From contig NZ_QWBU01000001.1 of NCBI RefSeq assembly GCF_003432075.1, positions 795,259 through 859,258 of the forward strand: a DNA stretch of 64,000 nucleotides. Direction: 5' to 3'. The DNA comes from Shinella sp. WSJ-2 (GTDB lineage: Bacteria > Pseudomonadota > Alphaproteobacteria > Rhizobiales > Rhizobiaceae). The position numbers and the translations under genes are program-made. Below are positions 35,490 through 45,430 of the stretch, one piece after another (position 1 is the stretch's first letter; each line of letters opens with the position of its first letter). The notes under the pieces are model-generated. The model ran no database searches and was not told where the DNA came from. It saw nothing but the letters and a program-made list of their open reading frames with translations.

Positions 35490-36767
35490 TTACGGCTCGT
35501 TGGCCGCTAGCTCGCCTTCATCCGCCGCCCGCTGCAGATAGCGCTCGTCGATATCCGGCAGCGGCTTGTCGTCGATCGCCGCTTCAAAGGCCTTCAGACG
35601 CTTGTGGATCGAGAGCAGCTCGATGATCGTCGACCAGTAGTTCACGAGATATTGGAACGAGTTGCTGACCTCGCCGAAGGCGGTGGCAATCTGCTGCCAG
35701 GTGCCCATGGTGATGCGGCCGGCCACAATCGTCGGGATGAGGATGAAGTTCAGGAAGATGGCGTCGAGCTGGCCATAGCCGAAGCGCGCCACGTTGAAGT
35801 AGCAATAGTGCCAGTACATGCGGAAATAATTGCGCCGCACATTGGCGAACAGCTCCTTCACCGTGACGGGATCGGCACGATCCGCATGGTCCTCGCCATA
35901 GACGAGTTCCTTACGATAGGCTGCCTCGACACGCTGGTTGCGGAATTGCAGGCCGGGCAGCTTGATACCGGCAATGGCGAGCAGCGCCGTACCGAACAGC
36001 GACCAGACGATGGCGAGCCAGAACAGCGCATGGGGAACCGCGCCGATGACCGGCAGGTCGCCGACATATTCCGACATGCGGAAGAGCAACGGCAGGAACA
36101 CCACCAGCGTCATGATGGAATTGATGAAGGTGACGCCCAGCCCCTCGAGGATATTGGCGAAGCGCATCGTGTCTTCCTGCACACGCTGCGAGGCGCCTTC
36201 GATATGACGCAGCTTCGACCATTGCGACATGTAATAGTCATTCATGGCGGTGCGCCAACGGAAGACATAGTGGTTGGTAAAGAAGGCTGTGACCACATTG
36301 AGCACCACGCCAACCATGCCGATTTCAAGGAAGCGCAGCTGCAAGGTGAACAGCTGGTCGGTCGTCACATTGCCCTGCTTGGAGAGCGCGGCCTGGAAAA
36401 GATCGAAGAACGGGCCACGCCAGTTGTTGAGCGCGACCGACACCTGCACCGAGAAATAGGCGATGAAGATGATGAAGGCCGAACCCCAGATGGCCCAGTT
36501 CGCCCAGGGATGGTTGCGCGCGATGGCTTTCCAGACGAAGCCGAAGATCAGCACGAAGATCGTGAAATAGAGATAGAACCAGAGATTATCGGGCGAAAAG
36601 AAGTAGGCAAGGCCGATCGGCGCCTTCTCGTCGGGCCCGAGCGGCGGCAGGCCGATGGCCGCACCCATTTGCGGCCCCACCGTGTACCACACGGCGATGC
36701 AGATGATGGTCCATACGGCGCCGGAGGTGAAGAACAGCTTCGGCTGCGGGAAGAAGGAATGGAACAA
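35490..36767 (-). CDS. bacA: BacA/SbmA peptide transporter
   Basis: 425 residues, about the length of S. meliloti BacA, starting MFHSFFPQPKLFFTSG. It has several membrane helices, the conserved FRWRTAMNDYYMSQWSKLR and EGASQRVQEDTMRFA regions, and FNVARFGYGQLDAIFLNFIL of the SbmA/BacA family. BacA imports nodule-specific cysteine-rich and other antimicrobial peptides across the inner membrane and is needed for bacteroid survival in legume nodules. It also affects very-long-chain fatty acids of lipid A. It is a single-gene unit with its own terminator. Confidence 0.95.
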   Translation of the reverse strand: MFHSFFPQPKLFFTSGAVWTIICIAVWYTVGPQMGAAIGLPPLGPDEKAPIGLAYFFSPDNLWFYLYFTIFVLIFGFVWKAIARNHPWANWAIWGSAFIIFIAYFSVQVSVALNNWRGPFFDLFQAALSKQGNVTTDQLFTLQLRFLEIGMVGVVLNVVTAFFTNHYVFRWRTAMNDYYMSQWSKLRHIEGASQRVQEDTMRFANILEGLGVTFINSIMTLVVFLPLLFRMSEYVGDLPVIGAVPHALFWLAIVWSLFGTALLAIAGIKLPGLQFRNQRVEAAYRKELVYGEDHADRADPVTVKELFANVRRNYFRMYWHYCYFNVARFGYGQLDAIFLNFILIPTIVAGRITMGTWQQIATAFGEVSNSFQYLVNYWSTIIELLSIHKRLKAFEAAIDDKPLPDIDERYLQRAADEGELAANEP

Positions 36768-36862
36768 GGCGCGAAACTTTCGTTTTCTGATGGCAGCAGC
36801 GCCGCCGGTTCGCGCCGAACCTAGAGGAGTTTGCCGAAGGCAACAATCGCCAAGTGCCCGGA

Positions 36863-38053
36863 TTACCGAGATTTAATGGAAAGCGTTCCGCCCAGCACGA
36901 CGATCACGGCGGCCAAAAGCAGGATAGCGGCGGCGGCGAGGCTGGGCAGGACATAGCTGCCGGTGCGCGCGGCAAGGAAGCCCGCCCCGAGCGGGCCGAG
37001 AATCTGCCCGACGCCGAAGGCCGCCGTCATCAGCGCCAGGACCTGCCGCGGGCTTTCGCTCGCCAGAATTCGGCCGAGCTGCAGGCCATAGGCGGTGATG
37101 ACGATGAAGGTGAGGCCAAGCAGCACGCCGCCGATCAGTGCGGAGGCAGGAAACGGCAGCGTCACGGTGACGGCCACGCCAACCATCTCGACCAGCAGTG
37201 CCGCAAGATAGGCCGCCGCCACGCCGAAGCGGCGCTCCACCGGTTTCCAGGCGATGACGGAGACAGCGGCGGAAGCACCTGTCACCAGCCAGGTCAGGCA
37301 TTCGAGCAAGGGACTATGGGCACCTTCACGGGCGATGGCCACGATGAAGGTGGCGGTGACGACATAACCGATGCCGAACAAGCCGTAGCTCAGCGTCAAC
37401 GCCACAAGCGGCCGCGTCCAGACGATGGCCGGTTCACGCCGCGCGCCTGCATGGCTTTCCGGGCGCGGCAAGAGCCCCATCACCAGGATCAGGCCGACAG
37501 CACCGAGCACCGCGCCGGCAAGCCAGTCGATGCGCCAGGTCGCAAGCGTCGCCGTATCGGCGAGCGAGAGCACATAGACCAGCAGCGCCGAAACCGCGAT
37601 GCCGAAACCGACCCCGGAAAAATGCGCCATCTGAACACGTGGATCGCCATGGCGCAGTCCGATGGACAGCACGATGCCGGAGGTGAAGATCATAGCGAAG
37701 GCGCTGGCAAGGCCGGCGAGAAACCGAACGACGGACAGCGCCGCGACGCTGGAAAGCAACCCCATGGCGACGAGCAGCACCACGGTTGACACCAGCGCTC
37801 CGATCGCAAGACGCCGCTCGAGCCCGGCCGCCCAGCCATAGGCGGCGAGCACCGCACCGAGCAGGTAACCCGCGAAATTGGCGGCAGCGATAATCCCGGC
37901 ATCAGCGGCATTCAGCCCAAGGCCCGCCATCATGCCCGGCAAAACCGGCGTATAGAAGAAGCGCCCCAGCCCCATGGCGACGGCCATCGCGACCGCACCG
38001 GCAAGGGCTGCCCGGACGGGCTCATGCGACAGGACTGGAGTGCGTTGCATCAT
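36863..38053 (-). CDS. YbfB/YjiJ family MFS transporter
   Basis: 396 residues with 12 predicted hydrophobic segments. The first (AALAGAVAMAVAMGLGRFFY) carries the AMGLGRFFYTPVLPGM motif typical of the YbfB/YjiJ family; GYLLGAVLAAYGWAAGL follows. The substrate is unknown. Two adjacent ATGs at 38053 and 38050, both with weak ribosome sites. An upstream ATG at 38077 adds eight residues. It lies between bacA and map, same strand, without visible regulation. Confidence 0.82.
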   Translation of the reverse strand: MMQRTPVLSHEPVRAALAGAVAMAVAMGLGRFFYTPVLPGMMAGLGLNAADAGIIAAANFAGYLLGAVLAAYGWAAGLERRLAIGALVSTVVLLVAMGLLSSVAALSVVRFLAGLASAFAMIFTSGIVLSIGLRHGDPRVQMAHFSGVGFGIAVSALLVYVLSLADTATLATWRIDWLAGAVLGAVGLILVMGLLPRPESHAGARREPAIVWTRPLVALTLSYGLFGIGYVVTATFIVAIAREGAHSPLLECLTWLVTGASAAVSVIAWKPVERRFGVAAAYLAALLVEMVGVAVTVTLPFPASALIGGVLLGLTFIVITAYGLQLGRILASESPRQVLALMTAAFGVGQILGPLGAGFLAARTGSYVLPSLAAAAILLLAAVIVVLGGTLSIKSR

Positions 38054-38142
38054 GGCGCGACCATCGCACTGCAACATGGTCGCGACAAACGAGATTAATT
38101 GATCGACGGATCAGCGCCGGTGAAGGCTCGGGGGAGCGCGCG

Positions 38143-38895
38143 TTAGCCTGGCAGCGTCACGACCAGCGGCCCGTTGCGCGTGGCAACGACCGTGTGCTCG
38201 AACTGCACCGTCGGCGCGTTCGGCTCGCTGTAGAGCGTCCATTCGTCCCGGTCGCCGCCTTCGGCCCAGTTGGCGCCGAGCGAGAGGAACGGCTCGACCG
38301 TGAAGACGAGACCGTCCGTCATGCGGCGCGTTTCCTGCGGATCGGGCCAGGTGGCGATTTCCGTCGGCTCCTCGTGCAGCGAGCGGCCGACGCCGTGGCT
38401 GGCAAGATTGGCGATCAAAGTGTAGCGGTTCTTGCGGGCGAATTCGCCGATGGCATTGCCGACCTGCGCCAGCGGCTTGCCGGCCTTCACTTCCTTGAGA
38501 CCGACCCAGAGCGCCCGCTTGCCATCCCGGCAGAGCCGCTCCACCGAAGGTGTCGAACGCCCGACGACGAAGGACGCGCCCGTATCGGCAAAATAACCGT
38601 CGAGCACCGCCGAGACATCGATATTGACGAGATCGCCCTCCTGGATCACCCGGTCGCCCGGAATGCCGTGCGCGACTTCCTCATTGACGGAAATGCAGGT
38701 CGCGCCCGGAAACTTGTAGCAGCTTTCCGGCGCCGAGACCGCCCCTGCGGCCTCCAGCATGCGCCGACCGATCAGATCGAGCTCGGCCGTGGTCATGCCC
38801 GGGCGCACGGCCGTCTGCATGTGCTGCAGCACATTGGCGCAGATCCGGCCGATGGCCTTCAGGCCGTTGAGGTCGTCGTCGTTTTCCAGGGTCAT
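38143..38895 (-). CDS. map: Type I methionine aminopeptidase
   Basis: 250 residues that remove the N-terminal Met. The metal ligands are readable: NIDVSAVLDGYFADTGASF with two Asp, SHGVGRSLHEEP with the His, FTVEPFL with Glu and VQFEHTVV with the last Glu. The substrate-binding His is in EEVAHGIPGD. Start MTLENDDD at 38895. It has no N-terminal zinc domain, as is usual for bacterial type I enzymes. Rhizobial genomes may hold another map copy; I cannot tell here. Confidence 0.95.
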   Translation of the reverse strand: MTLENDDDLNGLKAIGRICANVLQHMQTAVRPGMTTAELDLIGRRMLEAAGAVSAPESCYKFPGATCISVNEEVAHGIPGDRVIQEGDLVNIDVSAVLDGYFADTGASFVVGRSTPSVERLCRDGKRALWVGLKEVKAGKPLAQVGNAIGEFARKNRYTLIANLASHGVGRSLHEEPTEIATWPDPQETRRMTDGLVFTVEPFLSLGANWAEGGDRDEWTLYSEPNAPTVQFEHTVVATRNGPLVVTLPG

Positions 38896-38940
38896 CGTTT
38901 CTCTCTTTCGCGGGCGTCCTATCACGCTCGCGCGCAGCTG

Positions 38941-40002
38941 TCAGGCGGAAGCAGGCTCCTGACTGGCCGATTGCTCCGCCAGCATCTCGCGCACCAAGGG
39001 TGCGACGCGGGTGCCGTACAGCTCGATTCCGCGCAAAATTTGATCATGCGGCATCAGGCCGATCGCCATCTGCAACAGGAAGCGATCGTTCTTGAAGACT
39101 TTCTGGTGCGCAACGATCTTCCTCGCCACCGTCTCGGGATCGCCGAGAAAGAGGTGGCCGGTCGGACCGGTCGACTGATCGAACTGCGCCCGGCTCGTCG
39201 GGCCCCAGCCGCGCTCGCCGCCGATCCGGTTCATCACCGCGGCCTGCGGCCCATAGAAGGCATCCGCCGCCGCTTCGGTCGTATCGGCGATGAAGCCGTG
39301 CACATTGATGCTGGTCTTCAGCTTCGTCTCGTCCTGGCCGGCGCGGCGCGCCGCTTCGCGGTAGAGATCGAAGAGCGGCGCATAGCGCGACGGCGTGCCG
39401 CCGATGATGGCAAGCGCCAGCGGCAGGCCACAGGCGCCGGCCCGCGCCACCGATTGCGGCGTGCCGCCGACGGCGATCCAGATCGGCATCCTGCCATGCA
39501 CCGGACGCGGATAGACGCCGAGCCCCGGCAGCGGTGCCCGCATCGTGCCGTTCCAGGAGACTTTTTCGCTCTCGTTCAGCGCCAGCAGCAGATCGAGCTT
39601 TTCCTCGAACAGCACATCGTAATCATCAAGCGCATAGCCGAAGAGCGGGAAGGATTCGATGAAGGAGCCACGCCCCGCCATGATTTCCGCGCGGCCGCCG
39701 GAGATGAGATCGACCGTCGAAAACTGCTGGAAGACACGAACCGGATCATCCGACGAAAGCACCGTCACCGCACTGGACAGCCGAATGGTCTTCGTCCGCG
39801 CGGCGGCCGCGGCCAGCACGACCGCTGGGGCAGAAGCGGCATAATCCGGCCGATGGTGCTCGCCAAGCCCGAAGACATCGAGCCCCACCTGATCGGCAAG
39901 CTCAATCTCCTCCAGCAGGTTCTTCAACCGCCGCTCCCCTTCTCGCCCCTTGTCGGCTGCGGTGGGATCGACATCGGCGAATGTATAGAGGCCAAGTTCC
40001 AT
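38941..40002 (-). CDS. LLM class flavin-dependent oxidoreductase (luciferase-like)
   Basis: 353 residues, starting [13 protein letters not shown] at 40002. Family features: [80 protein letters not shown] and [16 protein letters not shown], the bacterial-luciferase-like F420/FMN fold. The natural substrate is unknown. The neighbour map is 45 bases downstream. The ribosome site is poor (only an ATCTGGAACC stretch), so the start is not certain. Confidence 0.88.
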   Translation of the reverse strand: MELGLYTFADVDPTAADKGREGERRLKNLLEEIELADQVGLDVFGLGEHHRPDYAASAPAVVLAAAAARTKTIRLSSAVTVLSSDDPVRVFQQFSTVDLISGGRAEIMAGRGSFIESFPLFGYALDDYDVLFEEKLDLLLALNESEKVSWNGTMRAPLPGLGVYPRPVHGRMPIWIAVGGTPQSVARAGACGLPLALAIIGGTPSRYAPLFDLYREAARRAGQDETKLKTSINVHGFIADTTEAAADAFYGPQAAVMNRIGGERGWGPTSRAQFDQSTGPTGHLFLGDPETVARKIVAHQKVFKNDRFLLQMAIGLMPHDQILRGIELYGTRVAPLVREMLAEQSASQEPASA

Positions 40003-40139
40003 GGAGAGGTTCCAGATGAAAGGTTTTCTCCTCACATATGGGCGGATATCGCAGCTTGAAAGGCCCCTTCGGGAAACAGTGTGTTCACGACGCCGTCTAC
40101 GCCGAACAAAACAGGGCGTTTCCCGCCCCGTCCATGGAT

Positions 40140-40625
40140 TCAAAGCTTCGACGCCACCTCTTCCAGCTGCGTTGCTACCTGCCCCCAGCCCTCGTGGAAG
40201 CCCATCTTTTCGTGCGTTTCGCAATCCTCAACGCTCCAGTGGCGGGCGATGGCGGTGTAGCGCGTCTGGCCGTTGCCGAGATCATCGAACAGGATTTCGG
40301 CGCTGAAAAAGGCCTTTTCGGTCGGCTTCCAGTCCGGGCCGAAAGCATCGGTCGTGATGATGCGCTTGTCCTTCTCGACCTTCAGGAAGACACCGGTCGA
40401 ATCCATGTGGAAACCATCCGGGCCGGTCATGACGGTGCGGAACTTGCCGCCGTCGTGCGGTTCCATATCGACAAGCGCCAGTTCATAGGGCTTGGGCATG
40501 AACCACTCCTTCAGGATCTCGGGCGTCGTCCAGGCCTTGAAGAGCTGAGCAGGCGTAGCGTTCAGCACGCGGGTCAGCACGAGTTCGCGGTTGTTGGCGG
40601 GCTTGATGTCGGCGTTGACGGTCAT
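40140..40625 (-). CDS. SRPBCC (AHSA1-like) family protein
   Basis: 161 residues, start [19 protein letters not shown] with GAGGAGG directly upstream. It fits the SRPBCC/START-like superfamily, AHSA1 type: [20 protein letters not shown] at the start, [16 protein letters not shown], and [18 protein letters not shown] at the end. Ligand unknown. Proteins of this group are often the regulated partner of ECF42-type sigma factors and DGPF proteins, and here it lies 79 bases downstream of such a sigma gene on the same strand. Confidence 0.85.
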   Translation of the reverse strand: MTVNADIKPANNRELVLTRVLNATPAQLFKAWTTPEILKEWFMPKPYELALVDMEPHDGGKFRTVMTGPDGFHMDSTGVFLKVEKDKRIITTDAFGPDWKPTEKAFFSAEILFDDLGNGQTRYTAIARHWSVEDCETHEKMGFHEGWGQVATQLEEVASKL

Positions 40626-40704
40626 GGGTGTCCTCCTCATGGGATGTTTGGTTGGTTCGTATCAAGGACGCCTCACGGAGAAGCGATCCGACATCGAATG
40701 CAAA

Positions 40705-41961
40705 TTATTTTTCAGCCGCCGCCATTTCCCGCTGCACGCAGTCGAGATGCTGGCGGATATGGGCGGCTTCGGCCGGCGTGCTGGCAAGCGCGATAGCACG
40801 GTCGAAGGCCTCATGCGCCTCGCGGTAACGGCCGAGCTGTTTGAGCAGGCCACCGCGCAAGCCATGAAAATAGAAGTAGCCGGAGAGCTTCTCCGAGAGC
40901 GGCTCGACCAGCGCAAGCGCCGCTTCCGGCCCTTCCCGCTTGGACACCGCGACGGCGCGGTTGAGCCGCACGACCGGCGACGGCTGCAGGCGCTCCAACG
41001 TCTGGTAGAGCAGATCGATCTGCAGCCAGTCCGTCTCCGCGGCCGTGGCCGCGCGGGCATGCAGGGCGGCAATCGCCGCCTGGATCTGGAAAGCACCGGG
41101 CGTGCGGTGGCGGATCGCCTTGTCGATCAACACCAGCGCCTCATCGATGAGTGCGTGGTCCCACAGCGAGCGATCCTGATCTTCCAGAAGCACGATCTGG
41201 CCATCCGCATCGAAACGGGCATCGAGTCGCGAATGCTGGATGAGCAGCAGCGCCGTCAGCCCCATGATCTCGGGCTCGGAGGGGAACAGTGTCAAAAGCA
41301 GGCGCGCCAGCCGGATCGCCTCCGCGCAGAACGGCGTATCGGCCCTTTCAGGCACGCCGGCCGAATAGCCCTCGTTGAAGACGAGATAGAGCATCGCCGC
41401 GACAAGGCCGAGTCGTTCGGCCCGCGCCACGGCATCCGGCGTCTCGAAGGGAATACCGGCGGCGGCCACCTTGGCCTTGGCGCGCGTGATGCGCTGCTCC
41501 ATCGCCGCCTCGGAAACCAGAAACGCGCGGGCGATCTGCTTGACGGAGAGGCCGGAGACGATGCGTAGCGCCAGCGCGATCTGTTGGGTCGCCGGCAGGT
41601 CGGGGTGGCAGCAGACGAAGAGCAGGCGCAGGATATCGTCACGGTAATGCGCGCCGTCCAGCCGGTCTGCGAGGTCGCTTTCCGTATCCTCCAGATCGGA
41701 CAGAACCTCCTCGGGCGGAAGCGGCTGGTGCTTGGCGCGTTTGCGTACCTGGTCGATGCCGCTGTTGCGGCCAACGAAGATGAGCCAGGCTGCCGGATCG
41801 CGCGGCGGGCCCTTTTCGGGCCAGGTCTTCAGCGCGCGAAGGCAGGCCTCCTGAAAGGCCTCCTCCGCCAGGTCGAGGTTGCGGAAGTAGCGCAGCAGCG
41901 CCCCCATGGCCTGCGGCCGTGCCGATGTCAGCGCCAGATCGATCCAGGCAAGATCTGTCAT
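40705..41961 (-). CDS. ECF42-type RNA polymerase sigma factor with C-terminal extension
   Basis: 418 residues. The N-terminal region 2 (LLRYFRNLDLAEEAFQEACL) and region 4 helix-turn-helix (GLSVKQIARAFLVSEAAMEQ) are followed by a long C-terminal extension of about 200 residues with TPR-like repeats and the conserved LVFNEGYSAG and RLNRAVAVSKREGPEAALAL. This architecture, known as ECF42, lacks an anti-sigma factor; the C-terminus is thought to regulate it. The upstream gene encodes a DGPF (YciI) protein, the standard genomic partner, and the start overlaps it by four bases (ATGA). Confidence 0.93.
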   Translation of the reverse strand: MTDLAWIDLALTSARPQAMGALLRYFRNLDLAEEAFQEACLRALKTWPEKGPPRDPAAWLIFVGRNSGIDQVRKRAKHQPLPPEEVLSDLEDTESDLADRLDGAHYRDDILRLLFVCCHPDLPATQQIALALRIVSGLSVKQIARAFLVSEAAMEQRITRAKAKVAAAGIPFETPDAVARAERLGLVAAMLYLVFNEGYSAGVPERADTPFCAEAIRLARLLLTLFPSEPEIMGLTALLLIQHSRLDARFDADGQIVLLEDQDRSLWDHALIDEALVLIDKAIRHRTPGAFQIQAAIAALHARAATAAETDWLQIDLLYQTLERLQPSPVVRLNRAVAVSKREGPEAALALVEPLSEKLSGYFYFHGLRGGLLKQLGRYREAHEAFDRAIALASTPAEAAHIRQHLDCVQREMAAAEK

Positions 41962-42332
41962 GTTATGGGTACTCCCGGATTGAAGAACTGCAACGGCCGG
42001 ATTTCATAGGTGCCGTTGGCCGGATTGGCGGCGGAAAGCTCGCGCGCGAAGGTGATCGCCTCGTCCAGCGTCGCCGCTTCCAGCACGAAGAAGCCGAGAA
42101 ACTGCTCCTTGGTTTCCGCGAAGGGACCATCCATGATGATGTCGTCGGTCGCGCCCTTGCGCACCGTGACGGCTGCCGTCGTCGGCATCAGCCGGGCGAC
42201 GGGACCAAGCTTGCTCGCCTCGGCGTACCGCTGGTTGACGGCGCCGAGATCGGCCATGACCTTGTCGTCCAGTTCCTTCGACCAGGCATTGATCTCGCTT
42301 TCGCAATCGTAACAAAGAACGGCATACAGCAT
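41958..42332 (-). CDS. YciI-like DGPF domain protein
   Basis: 124 residues with the diagnostic DGPFAETKEQFLGFFVL motif and an N-terminal YAVLCYDCESE strand, a ferredoxin-like fold of the YCII-related family. DGPF proteins are nearly always next to ECF42 sigma factors and may be their effectors, possibly sensing a small metabolite. It is first in the operon and overlaps the sigma gene by four bases. No promoter could be fixed with certainty in the 94 bases upstream. Confidence 0.92.
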   Translation of the reverse strand: MLYAVLCYDCESEINAWSKELDDKVMADLGAVNQRYAEASKLGPVARLMPTTAAVTVRKGATDDIIMDGPFAETKEQFLGFFVLEAATLDEAITFARELSAANPANGTYEIRPLQFFNPGVPIT

Positions 42333-42426
42333 GGTGAACTCCCGTTGGCTGAAAGACGTAGGAGTAGCGTCTCAGCCGACAGGGCGCACCGGATTATTTT
42401 TGATTTTTGACAGAAGATCGCGGGGC

Positions 42427-42831
42427 TCAGATCTTGAACACGTCGTCTTGCCAGAACACGATGACGTAACCGCCATTGGGCTGGGCCTCATCCGCCCAGG
42501 CCCGCAATTGCGCATGATACGGCTCGCGCCGCCAGATATCGGGATGGTCGGGATCGACGAGAACCGTGATCTGCGGCCCCTGCCGGTAGATCATCATATG
42601 CGAACGGGACGGTTCCCAGGCTTCCCCGAGCGCGTCGTCGGTCATCCACAGACAGAGAAAATCGCGGCAGACCGAGGGCCGGTCCGCATAGATCGAACAG
42701 CCCTTCCCTTCGATGCAATGCCGGCACCAGGCATTCGCCGGCTTGTCGAACAGATCGATATCCGGCAGCCGGCAACAGAGCGTGCAGGTGCCGCAGGATC
42801 GGCCGGGGACCATGGTCGGGGATGGATGCAT
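42427..42831 (-). CDS. YkgJ-like cysteine cluster protein
   Basis: 134 residues. An N-terminal cluster of cysteines (SCGTCTLCCRLPDI, CRHCIEGKGCSIYADRPSVC) matches the YkgJ/zinc- or Fe-chelating cysteine family, whose role is unknown. The tail is hydrophilic (WQDDVFKI). The start ATG 42831 may be preceded by another GTG or ATG out of frame. It is transcribed alone with a 49-base gap to glpK on the same strand. Confidence 0.82.
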   Translation of the reverse strand: MHPSPTMVPGRSCGTCTLCCRLPDIDLFDKPANAWCRHCIEGKGCSIYADRPSVCRDFLCLWMTDDALGEAWEPSRSHMMIYRQGPQITVLVDPDHPDIWRREPYHAQLRAWADEAQPNGGYVIVFWQDDVFKI

Positions 42832-42880
42832 GGGCGACGCATAGCATCCGCCTGCGCCGCCTTGAAGAGGGAGCGGAAAG

Positions 42881-44374
<1,494 letters not shown>

Positions 44375-44461
44375 GCAGTCCTCCCCTTGGAAGGCCTCTC
44401 CCAGGCCCTTCGGAATCTTCAATACGATACAAAAACGAATGTCAAAGGAAAATAAAACGCA

Positions 44462-44487
44462 AGTCCCGCTTCGCTCTCAGCGGGACT
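44462..44487. promoter_or_regulatory. Inverted repeat in glpK-bdhA divergent region
   Basis: AGTCCCGCT pairs exactly with AGCGGGACT across an eight-base loop, in the low-GC space between divergent glpK and bdhA. It is not at a gene end, so it is more likely an operator or a leader RNA hairpin than a terminator. Its protein partner is unknown. Confidence 0.4.
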
Positions 44488-44548
44488 GTAACGTGCGGAA
44501 AACACAATTGTCATCGCTTGAGTTTTAGGCGTAGGCTATCGCAACCCA

Positions 44549-44572
44549 CATGACCTGGGCAGCATGACCTGG
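44549..44572 (+). repeat. Tandem CATGACCTGG repeat before bdhA
   Basis: CATGACCTGG occurs twice (44549-44558 and 44563-44572) with four bases between. The second copy overlaps the bdhA ribosome binding site (CTGGAG). It looks like a 14-base tandem duplication. Confidence 0.6.
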
Positions 44573-44583
44573 AGAGTACAAGC

Positions 44584-45357
44584 ATGAAAAGTGTCGTCGT
44601 CACCGGCTCCACCAGCGGCATCGGCCTCGCCATTGCCGGCGCTTTCGCGGAAACCGGCGCAAACGTCATCATTAACGGCTTCGGCAATGCCGATGAGATC
44701 GAGGCGATCCGCGCCAAGCTCGACGGTCTCGGTAACGGGCGTGTGCTCTACCACCCCGCCGACATGACCAAGCCGCACGAAATCTCCGACCTCATCCAGA
44801 CGGCCGTGGAGGAATTCGACGGCGTCGATATCCTCGTCAACAATGCCGGCATCCAGCATGTCGAGAAGATCGAGGACTTTCCGGTTGAGAAATGGGACCA
44901 GATCATCGCGATCAACCTTTCCAGCTCCTTCCACACCATCCGCAATGCCGTGCCGCATATGAAGCGCAAGGGCTGGGGCCGCATCATCAATATCGCTTCC
45001 GCGCACGGCCTCGTCGCCTCACCCTTCAAGGCGGCCTATGTGGCGGCGAAACACGGCGTGATGGGCCTGACGAAGACCGTCGCGCTGGAAGTCGCCGAAA
45101 ACCGCATCACCGCCAACACGATCTGCCCCGGCTATGTGCTGACGCCGCTGGTCGAAAAGCAGATCCCTGACACGGCCAAGGCCCGCGGCATCAGCGAAGC
45201 GCAGGTGAAATCCGATGTCATGCTGAAATTCCAGCCGACCAAGGAATTCGTCGGCACCGACGAAGTGGCGGCCATCGCGCTTTTCCTCGCCTCGGATGCG
45301 GCAAAATCGATCAACGGCACCCATATATCCGTCGATGGCGGCTGGACCGCCCAATAA
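44584..45357 (+). CDS. bdhA: 3-hydroxybutyrate dehydrogenase
   Basis: 257 residues of the short-chain dehydrogenase family: cofactor site TGSTSGIGLAIAGA, NNAGIQ, and the catalytic S-Y-K in IASAHGLVASPFKAAYVAAK. The C-terminal FVGTDEVAAIALFLASDAAK and DGGWTAQ fit BdhA, which oxidises D-3-hydroxybutyrate to acetoacetate during polyhydroxybutyrate use. In S. meliloti bdhA is the first gene of an operon with xanthine dehydrogenase genes; here xdhC follows 73 bases on. The ATG at 44584 has GGAGAG upstream. Confidence 0.95.
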   Translation: MKSVVVTGSTSGIGLAIAGAFAETGANVIINGFGNADEIEAIRAKLDGLGNGRVLYHPADMTKPHEISDLIQTAVEEFDGVDILVNNAGIQHVEKIEDFPVEKWDQIIAINLSSSFHTIRNAVPHMKRKGWGRIINIASAHGLVASPFKAAYVAAKHGVMGLTKTVALEVAENRITANTICPGYVLTPLVEKQIPDTAKARGISEAQVKSDVMLKFQPTKEFVGTDEVAAIALFLASDAAKSINGTHISVDGGWTAQ

Positions 45358-45430
45358 AAGGCGCGCGGACGCGGCGGGGTTCCCGCCGGGTCCCAGGCCC
45401 AGCCGGGCTTCATGCGCGAAGAAGGACGAA

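Noticed and set aside
44419..44445. Promoter of glpK as a separate feature
   Set aside because: TTGACA and TATTGA are present but only 15 bases apart, so it is mentioned with glpK and not listed as a site.
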